Assembly: GCA_937944095.1 (NCBI GenBank)
Contig: CALEAC010000038.1
Location: forward strand, 1-41,996
Length of the DNA: 41,996 nt
Direction of reading: 5' to 3'
From: an uncultured Saprospiraceae bacterium
Lineage (GTDB): Bacteria > Bacteroidota > Bacteroidia > Chitinophagales > Saprospiraceae
The notes beneath the pieces were generated by a model. The model ran no database searches, was not told where the DNA came from, and was given only the letters and a program-made list of their open reading frames with translations. Below, in pieces: positions 28,820 to 35,609 of the stretch (positions are counted from its first letter, which is position 1; every line of letters starts with the position of its first letter). Both the position numbers and the translations under genes were made by a program.

Positions 28820-29581
28820 GTCCAGCTCCACAATGACTGGAGCATGATCAGAATGGACCGCTTCGTATCCATGACGAGCTGACTTAAGTACACTAGTCAA
28901 TATATCTGAAATCGATACATAATCTATACGCCATCCCTTATTGTTTTTTCTTGCTCCTGCTCTGTAACTCCACCAACTAAATTGGTCCTCAGTATCTGGA
29001 TGCAGTTCTCTGTACGAATCGGCAAAACCTGACTCAAACCAGGCCTGTAACCAAGCCCTCTCTTCAGGTCTGAAACCAGGCGGCTTATCCTTTCTAGTCG
29101 GGTTATGAATATCAATATCAAGTCTCACGATATTATAGTCTCCTACAATAATGAGTTGCTTTCTTTGCTTCAACAGTTTCTTTGCCCATTGACCAAAATC
29201 GTCTAAGAAGCCCATTTTGAAATCATGTCGTTCTTCTCCACTAGAACTAGAAGGCAGATATAGGTTCACGAGTGTCCAATCTCCGAAATCAGTTCTGAGC
29301 ACACGACCTTCCTTGTCATATTTATCCATTCCCATTCCATATACAACCTTGGACGGCGCTACCTTAGTACAAGTAAGAACGCCTGAGTAACCTTTCTTCT
29401 CTGCACTATGCCAATGTGCTGTATACCCTAGATCCGTAAATAACTCTGCTGGGACTTGGTCCTCTTGTGACTTCGTCTCTTGGATACAGAAGATATCTGG
29501 ATCTTCTGTCTGTATCCAATCAAGTAGACCTTTCTTCATCGCAGCACGTATGCCATTAACGTTATAACTTATTAATTTCAT
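28814..29581 (-). CDS. xth: Exodeoxyribonuclease III
   Basis: 255 aa; MKLISYNVNGIRAAMKKGLLDWIQTEDPDIFCIQETKSQ, VGDYNIVRLDIDIHNP, GWRIDYVSISD, HSDHAPVIVEL. Confidence 0.95.
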   Translation of the reverse strand: MKLISYNVNGIRAAMKKGLLDWIQTEDPDIFCIQETKSQEDQVPAELFTDLGYTAHWHSAEKKGYSGVLTCTKVAPSKVVYGMGMDKYDKEGRVLRTDFGDWTLVNLYLPSSSSGEERHDFKMGFLDDFGQWAKKLLKQRKQLIIVGDYNIVRLDIDIHNPTRKDKPPGFRPEERAWLQAWFESGFADSYRELHPDTEDQFSWWSYRAGARKNNKGWRIDYVSISDILTSVLKSARHGYEAVHSDHAPVIVELDL

Positions 29582-30315
29582 TTGTTGAGTGTAAATGGAT
29601 TTTTCTTATAACCGAATTCTGACCAATGTTGACCAGCTTTGACCTCCTTCATTAGCATTTCTTTACCTGCTATCGTATGTGCTGTAGACAACATCGCACC
29701 ACCATGGTCTTCCCAATTAGCCCAACTGGTATAGAGTCCATCTATAGGTAATATCTGAGTCCACATCTTCCAGCCTGTTGGCCTATAGTTTTCGTCATAC
29801 GACCATAGGTAACTATCACCTGGTGTCACGCCTCCTGACACATAAGTAACCTTAAGGCCCTGACCTTTGTCAGTTGTTACTAACTCTCTGGTCGTGCCAG
29901 TATCGAATAACTTGAAAGGGGCAATCATCCAGAAAGAATCATTACACCAATTAGACCATGCCTTTTGCTTAAGCTTATCATGGGACGCCCCTGTCTGGAC
30001 CTCCCCATTAGCTAAGCATCTTGCTTGCTGTGTATTCAGATCCATGTGGACTTCATTTTCTGCCCACTTGATGATTACATCATTATTTTCCTTATCCCAA
30101 AAGTACTTCTGACCTGGTCTGAAGAACTCCCAACGTAAATAATTAATAGAATCAAAGGCGGGCTTATTAACAGCTGTTAGAATTAGATTAGCCACTTTAT
30201 CTGCCTCAGTACCAGACTGCCCTTGTGGTAGCTCTTCACTAAAGTATTTCATAGCGATGAAGCCTATCAGAATTAGCAATAACGTTATAATGAGGAAGAT
30301 TTTAATGTATTTCAT
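29578..30315 (-). CDS. Hypothetical membrane-anchored protein
   Basis: 245 aa; N-terminal TM segment YIKIFLIITLLLILIGFIAMKYF; conserved-looking globular domain; overlaps the xth start by 4 nt. Family not recognised. Confidence 0.75.
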   Translation of the reverse strand: MKYIKIFLIITLLLILIGFIAMKYFSEELPQGQSGTEADKVANLILTAVNKPAFDSINYLRWEFFRPGQKYFWDKENNDVIIKWAENEVHMDLNTQQARCLANGEVQTGASHDKLKQKAWSNWCNDSFWMIAPFKLFDTGTTRELVTTDKGQGLKVTYVSGGVTPGDSYLWSYDENYRPTGWKMWTQILPIDGLYTSWANWEDHGGAMLSTAHTIAGKEMLMKEVKAGQHWSEFGYKKNPFTLNK

Positions 30316-30447
30316 GTTCTTTTGCGTTTCTCAGTGACGTAAAATACTGACTCTCCAGCAGGCATAACCTATATTCTGAGATATTACTACATGACACTAG
30401 AATGATTAGAATGGTAATTGTCGAGCTATTCCTATTTTTAGGGTCCT

Positions 30448-31194
30448 ATGTATAAGGATCAAAAAGTCGTCGTTGTCATGCCAGCATACAATGCTGCCGC
30501 CACTCTGGAACAAACCTATGTCGAGATACCAAAGGATCTCGTAGACGCTTTGATTCTATGTGATGATGCGTCTAAGGATGATACTGTTGTCATAGCAGAG
30601 CAATTGGGCATAGATCATATCATAAGCCATAGAACAAATAAAGGCTATGGTGGCAACCAGAAATCGCTCTATAACAAAGCACTGGAAATAGATGCTGATA
30701 TAATTATCATGCTTCATCCTGATTACCAATATACACCTAAGCTTATTCCATCTATGGTCAATATCTTAGGAGAAGGCTTATATCCCGTCGTCCTAGGTTC
30801 CAGAATATTAGGCAAAGGTGCCTTAAAGGGTGGCATGCCCGTCTATAAGTACTTAGCTAATCGCTTTCTGACCTTTGCCCAGAATCTCCTTATCAGCTAT
30901 AAGCTATCAGAGTATCATACTGGTTATAGAGCATTTAGGAAAGAGGTCCTAGAGGAAATTGACTTTAATCAGAATTCTGATGATTTCGTCTTCGATAATG
31001 AGCTGTTGTCACAGATTGTATACGCTGGATATGATATAGCTGAAGTGACCTGTCCTACAAAATACTTTGAAGAAGCCTCTTCTATTAATCTAACAAGGAG
31101 TATCCGCTACGGGTTAGGTGTGCTTCGTGTATCTATAGTGCACAGGCTTAACTTACTTGGCCTTATGAAATCTAAGATGTACAAGAAGTCATAG
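30448..31194 (+). CDS. Glycosyltransferase family 2 (dolichol-phosphate mannosyltransferase-like)
   Basis: 248 aa; VVVMPAYNAAATLEQTYVEIP, LILCDDASKDDTV, RTNKGYGGNQKSLYNKAL, IIIMLHPDYQYTP, YHTGYRAF. Confidence 0.93.
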   Translation: MYKDQKVVVVMPAYNAAATLEQTYVEIPKDLVDALILCDDASKDDTVVIAEQLGIDHIISHRTNKGYGGNQKSLYNKALEIDADIIIMLHPDYQYTPKLIPSMVNILGEGLYPVVLGSRILGKGALKGGMPVYKYLANRFLTFAQNLLISYKLSEYHTGYRAFRKEVLEEIDFNQNSDDFVFDNELLSQIVYAGYDIAEVTCPTKYFEEASSINLTRSIRYGLGVLRVSIVHRLNLLGLMKSKMYKKS

Positions 31195-31195
31195 A

Positions 31196-31267
31196 ATAAG
31201 AACAGGGCACAACGATAAATCGATGCACCCTGTATAACCCCAAAAAACAATTGAAAACAATCATCTT
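31196..31267 (-). ncRNA. Candidate sRNA unit D (weaker terminator)
   Basis: Minus strand: core 31267-31234 (lacks one C and one T relative to the other units), outer stem ACAGGG/CCCTGT (31233-31202), then TTCTTATTCT. Confidence 0.35.
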
Positions 31268-31287
31268 AATGTCAGCCAATTGGACAT

Positions 31288-31352
31288 AAAAAAAGGTGCT
31301 ATAAAGAACAGCACCTATAACCCCAAAAAACCAATTGAAAACAATCTATCTT
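31288..31352 (-). ncRNA. Candidate sRNA unit C with intrinsic terminator
   Basis: Minus strand: core 31352-31317, stem AGGTGCT/AGCACCT (31316-31294), followed by T6 (31293-31288). Confidence 0.45.
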
Positions 31353-31371
31353 TTATTTTCATCGGAAAAGG

Positions 31372-31439
31372 AAAAAAACAGAGTGTGACATAAACCACAC
31401 TCTATAACCCCAAAAAACCAATTGAAAACAATCTATCTT
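31372..31439 (-). ncRNA. Candidate sRNA unit B with intrinsic terminator
   Basis: Minus strand: core 31439-31404, stem AGAGTGTG/CACACTCT (31403-31380), G, then T7 (31378-31372). Confidence 0.45.
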
Positions 31440-31457
31440 CTATTTTCATCGGAAAGG

Positions 31458-31527
31458 AAAAAAACAGAGTGTGATTTGAAAAGCACACTCTGTAACCCCA
31501 AAAAACCAATTGAAAACAATCTATCTT
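31458..31527 (-). ncRNA. Candidate sRNA unit A with intrinsic terminator
   Basis: Minus strand: core 31527-31493, stem CAGAGTGTG/CACACTCTG (31492-31465), then T7 (31464-31458). Confidence 0.45.
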
Positions 31528-31683
31528 GAAATTCTCACCTTTGAGAATTGATACTTCATTTGCGTTGAACGAGAGTCAAAACAACCCTAGTTCCATATTA
31601 AGACACGACAGGGACATGAAAGTCACAAAAAAATTCCAATAAAATTTAAAATAAAACATAAAACCCTGTTAATCAGTGCTTTA

Positions 31684-33045
31684 ATGAAAGATAAAAAAAT
31701 ATTTTTATGCTCTAATTGTGGCAACGAAGCCTATAAATGGGAAGGAAAGTGCCCTTCTTGCCAAGAATGGAACACCTATATAGAGCAAATAGTCAGCAAA
31801 CAGACTAATACGAAAGCTACAGCATGGCAAGATTCCAAGTCAGAAATGAATCTGCCCATCCCTATTTTAGACATCAAAGCGGGTCAGACACCCCGTATTC
31901 CTATCAAGGATAATGAGTTAGCTCGTGTCTTAGGGGGTGGAATAGTACCTGGTTCATTGACACTTATCGGTGGTGACCCTGGCATAGGAAAGTCCACACT
32001 CATGTTGCAACTAGCCCTTACTTGTCCGCTAGACATACTATATGTATCTGGAGAAGAAAGTCCACACCAGATCAAGATGAGAGCGGATCGCATCGGTATT
32101 AAGAATCAAAAGTGCCAAATACTATCTGAGACAGACCTTAAGAAAATTTTCGGAACCATCAAGAAGACTGAGCCTCAGTTACTTATCATCGATTCTATCC
32201 AAACGATTTCCTCTCCACAGGTCGATTCCATCTCGGGGTCCGTAACTCAAGTCAGACAGTGTACTGCTGATCTGCAGACCTTTGCTAAAGAGAGTAATAT
32301 TCCTGTCATCATTATAGGCCACATCAATAAGGAGGGCTCTATTGCAGGACCTAAACTACTAGAACACATCGTCGATACTGTGTTACAGTTCGAAGGAGAC
32401 CGAAATCATATCTATAGGATACTCAGATCCAAAAAGAATCGCTTCGGATCCACAGATGAAATAGGCATCTATGCCATGGAAGCGGCAGGACTCAGAGAAG
32501 TCGAGAACCCCTCTGAACTCTTCCTTTCGCAAAGTGATGAAAACCTCAGTGGCAGCGCAGTGGCGACCACAATCGAAGGACTTAGACCCATGCTCATCGA
32601 AACACAAGCGCTGGTCAGCCAAGCTATCTATGGCAACCCACAAAGGTCTGCAACTGGTTTTGACCTCAGAAGAATGAATATGCTGCTGGCAGTGCTCGAG
32701 AAGAGAGCTGGCCTCTACTTCGGCCAGAACGATGCTTTTCTAAATATCGCAGGCGGGATCAAAGTTGCTGACACTGCTATAGACCTAGCCGTTATCTCTG
32801 CACTGGTATCATCGCTTCACGACATTCCAGTCAATAGAAAAATCTGTTTTGCTGGAGAGGTCGGTCTGACTGGCGAAGTCCGAGCTGTGAATCGGATAGA
32901 ACAAAGGATAGAAGAAGCAGCCAGATTAGGTTTCGAAAAAATTGTCATCTCTAAGTATAATAACAAAGCGATTATGACTAAACCCAAAATCGAACTCTCC
33001 TATATTTCTAAGGTAGAAGATTTGATAACGTTGTTATTTGCTTGA
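31684..33045 (+). CDS. radA: DNA repair protein RadA/Sms
   Basis: 453 aa; zinc finger CSNCGNEAYKWEGKCPSCQEWNTY, Walker A LIGGDPGIGKSTLMLQ, KNRFG motif (RSKKNRFGSTDEIGIY), Lon-like C-terminal domain. Confidence 0.98.
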   Translation: MKDKKIFLCSNCGNEAYKWEGKCPSCQEWNTYIEQIVSKQTNTKATAWQDSKSEMNLPIPILDIKAGQTPRIPIKDNELARVLGGGIVPGSLTLIGGDPGIGKSTLMLQLALTCPLDILYVSGEESPHQIKMRADRIGIKNQKCQILSETDLKKIFGTIKKTEPQLLIIDSIQTISSPQVDSISGSVTQVRQCTADLQTFAKESNIPVIIIGHINKEGSIAGPKLLEHIVDTVLQFEGDRNHIYRILRSKKNRFGSTDEIGIYAMEAAGLREVENPSELFLSQSDENLSGSAVATTIEGLRPMLIETQALVSQAIYGNPQRSATGFDLRRMNMLLAVLEKRAGLYFGQNDAFLNIAGGIKVADTAIDLAVISALVSSLHDIPVNRKICFAGEVGLTGEVRAVNRIEQRIEEAARLGFEKIVISKYNNKAIMTKPKIELSYISKVEDLITLLFA

Positions 33046-34779
33046 TTAGAGGAAGACCTTTTGAGCACTGGTCTTGCCGTCTATTGTTATATGGGCGACG
33101 TAGATACCAGATAAATCGGCAATATCCAGGGTATAAGAAGAGGCAGAACCAGTCACTGACCGAAGTCGTCTACCATTAAGGTTGTATAAATCTATCTGTG
33201 TTTCTGAGCTAGCGCCTAGATTAATTCGCAAAATATGACCCGCTCTTATAAGAGCAATCGAAGTGTCATCTAGCTCAGTCGTAGAAACAGCTGCACTAGG
33301 ACAGAGTTCTATGTGCCACGTCAAAACACTTTTATCTTCTATGGTCACTAGACGTCTTATGGTATCATAGCCAGCCGCAACGACCATCACCTCATACTCG
33401 CCTGCTGCTAAGTACCTATAGTAATCACCCTTAGTAGAATCAGAAAAGACACTAGAATTATCAACATCATGATCCGCAATTAGGACTTCTGCCATAAGCG
33501 GAAGTCCAGTCTCACAGTCTATAACCACACCTTGTAGACCATACATCGCCTCTTGCATATAATGTATAAGTGAGCGTCTATTAGCTTCCCATAAGGTAGG
33601 AAGCTTATCTGAACCGACCAGCTTTGTATCACTTAATTCTATAGTACATTCTCTTCCCCTTAGGACATAGGAGGTGTTATCTTGTCTACCTCCTTTGACT
33701 TCATACCAATCATATCCATTGGTGACCCCGTCATCAAATTCATTCATATATCTAACATCAGAATGTGCCTGACAGGTATCAGCATAACTATGACACACCT
33801 TACGCCACCAATTCACATCAGCTGGTAATTGCTGGAAAGTATCCCATGGATAATTTACAACTTCGGCACCACCATGAAAATTTGCTGCCATATCTATTCC
33901 ATAGTCTTCTCCAAATTTTAAAAAAGCGACCGTCTCGTCTTGATATGGCTTATTATCCGGATGTGGCCCTGCTTCTGGGTCAGGAAAATTTCGATTGAGA
34001 TCTACAAAATTCGCGTTACGTCTGCTGGCTCCAGCAACTGTAGAATTATCATTCCTATATGTCCCATCTGGATTTGCTAATGGATTGATATAGATATCTA
34101 TCTCATTAACCAATTGAGTGATCTTATCATCTGTGTTATAATTACATAATAGATGATCTATTAACTGTAGCATCATCGGAAATCCTGCTGTCTCATCTCC
34201 GTGCATGGTAGAGGTATAAAGAAAATCCGGTTCTAAGTCATCTTCCGTGAGGTCGTCTCCTATATGTGCCATAAGCAGCTTTCGTCCACTGTCTAATGTT
34301 TCTAGAACTATAATTTCACATAGGTCTGGATACCTGTCTTGAAAGCTATACATCATTTCTTCATAAGCCTCATAAGTTGGATAGTAGTCTATGACTGGAA
34401 GGCAATCATTGCCATACTTAAGATTAGGTAGATCCTTCTTACCCTTCATTGCGATGGTGACAGTAGGTCTGGGCTGGTACGAAAATTTTATATCATTTAG
34501 TACAAGAAAGTCATAACCACTCTGAGTAACATAGAGCTTCGCAGCATGTGCTGTACAGCCATGATCTAGTGTTATCCCCTCCTCAGTGAGCAACATCGGC
34601 AATAAATCTAATTCTGTTAACTCTACTTCTATACCGCCATGTAATTCGAATATCTCTGGGGATACCGCTTGTGCTCTCAGCGCTGAAGAAAAAGAAAATT
34701 CAAATAAAAGAACGCAGGCTAAGGCAATGGTTTTCCTTATCCCGCATTTTGTTTTTTGCTGCTTCATTCTTATCGTCAT
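33046..34779 (-). CDS. M14 zinc carboxypeptidase with C-terminal T9SS sorting domain
   Basis: 577 aa; STMHGDETAGFPMM (HxxE), YINPLANPDGTYR, NFHGGAEVVNYPWD, RECTIELSD (catalytic Glu); C-terminal IDLYNLNGRRLRSVTG...SGIYVAHITIDGKTSAQKVFL. The start may be the downstream ATG at 34767. Confidence 0.92.
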   Translation of the reverse strand: MTIRMKQQKTKCGIRKTIALACVLLFEFSFSSALRAQAVSPEIFELHGGIEVELTELDLLPMLLTEEGITLDHGCTAHAAKLYVTQSGYDFLVLNDIKFSYQPRPTVTIAMKGKKDLPNLKYGNDCLPVIDYYPTYEAYEEMMYSFQDRYPDLCEIIVLETLDSGRKLLMAHIGDDLTEDDLEPDFLYTSTMHGDETAGFPMMLQLIDHLLCNYNTDDKITQLVNEIDIYINPLANPDGTYRNDNSTVAGASRRNANFVDLNRNFPDPEAGPHPDNKPYQDETVAFLKFGEDYGIDMAANFHGGAEVVNYPWDTFQQLPADVNWWRKVCHSYADTCQAHSDVRYMNEFDDGVTNGYDWYEVKGGRQDNTSYVLRGRECTIELSDTKLVGSDKLPTLWEANRRSLIHYMQEAMYGLQGVVIDCETGLPLMAEVLIADHDVDNSSVFSDSTKGDYYRYLAAGEYEVMVVAAGYDTIRRLVTIEDKSVLTWHIELCPSAAVSTTELDDTSIALIRAGHILRINLGASSETQIDLYNLNGRRLRSVTGSASSYTLDIADLSGIYVAHITIDGKTSAQKVFL

Positions 34780-35140
34780 AACCTATAAGATGTAATAAGC
34801 CATGGACCATGACTCGGTGTAATTCGTCAATGAAAACTGTATCATAGGTCTGTGCATTCTCCCTGACACGGTCGACACTGATAAAGATAGTCGCTTCTAT
34901 GGGACTCTCTTCTATCGGGAAGGTGATTATGTCGGTATAATAGTCGTGATCTAGATATTCCTTATTAACCTCTAGAATATGCTTGTCACTGGTTAGGATA
35001 TATTCGATGAGTGCTATTTTTCTGAAATGAGCTTCAGATATTGTAATCAACCAATCGATAATATGGCGCTGATTGTCTAGTTCATAGGCCGGTATCTCTA
35101 CATTGAATATGATGGACGATTCTCCATTCTGTTCTTCCAA
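34700..35140 (-). CDS. ybeY: Endoribonuclease YbeY (rRNA maturation)
   Basis: 146 aa; LHRVMVHGLLHLIGYDDKNEAAKNKMRDKENHCLSLR, the HGxLHLxGYDH-type zinc motif region. Confidence 0.93.
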   Translation of the reverse strand: MEEQNGESSIIFNVEIPAYELDNQRHIIDWLITISEAHFRKIALIEYILTSDKHILEVNKEYLDHDYYTDIITFPIEESPIEATIFISVDRVRENAQTYDTVFIDELHRVMVHGLLHLIGYDDKNEAAKNKMRDKENHCLSLRSFI

Positions 35141-35151
35141 GTCAGAGAGTC

Positions 35152-35556
35152 TTAGGCTATTTTGAAATGCATTTCGACTGTTCGGCCACTATCTAAAAAC
35201 ATGATCTTATCAGACAACTCTTTCATGATATGGACACCTCTACCTCCGCAGCATTCTAGATTCTGTGGCAGTGTGGGATCTGCTACCTCATGTGGGTCGA
35301 AACCTCGACCTTCGTCTGAGATTCGTATAACGACCTCTTTACTTTTCTCTACACACTTGACGCTGACGAATTTGCTTTCATCTTTTTCGTTCCCATGGAT
35401 GATCGCGTTATTAACTGCTTCTGTGAGTGTGATCAGGATGTTATCGTAGACCTCTTGGCTGAATTTGCAGCATTTCATGAGATTGTGAACATATCGTTCT
35501 ATGTACTTGACCTGGTTAGGGGTCGACTTGATCTTAAGCTTAAGCTCAGGTTGCAT
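35152..35556 (-). CDS. ATP-binding protein, RsbW-like anti-sigma regulatory factor (HATPase_c)
   Basis: 134 aa; ITLTEAVNNAIIHGNE (N box), ISDEGRGFDP (G1), GRGVHIMKELSDK (G2). Confidence 0.9.
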   Translation of the reverse strand: MQPELKLKIKSTPNQVKYIERYVHNLMKCCKFSQEVYDNILITLTEAVNNAIIHGNEKDESKFVSVKCVEKSKEVVIRISDEGRGFDPHEVADPTLPQNLECCGGRGVHIMKELSDKIMFLDSGRTVEMHFKIA

Positions 35557-35609
35557 AATGCGATGGTTAGATAGAATATGTAAAAAATGGTTCTTATAAA
35601 TTCAGAATA

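Larger units (their letters stand above)
31196..31530 (-). repeat. Tandem array of four ~83-89 bp units (conserved core + hairpin)
   Basis: Core ATAACCCCAAAAAACCAATTGAAAACAATCTATCTT (plus strand) recurs at 31234, 31317, 31404 and 31493 with few differences; each copy is preceded on the plus strand by an inverted repeat. Confidence 0.95.

Noticed and set aside
31196-31530. CRISPR array interpretation of the tandem repeats
   Set aside because: Only four units; the units themselves contain hairpins and some 'spacers' are near-identical between copies; no cas genes nearby.
31196-31530. Ordinary plus-strand terminators of the GT2 gene
   Set aside because: On the plus strand the hairpins are followed by ATAACCCCAAAAAACC rather than a T-run; the T-runs are on the minus-strand side.
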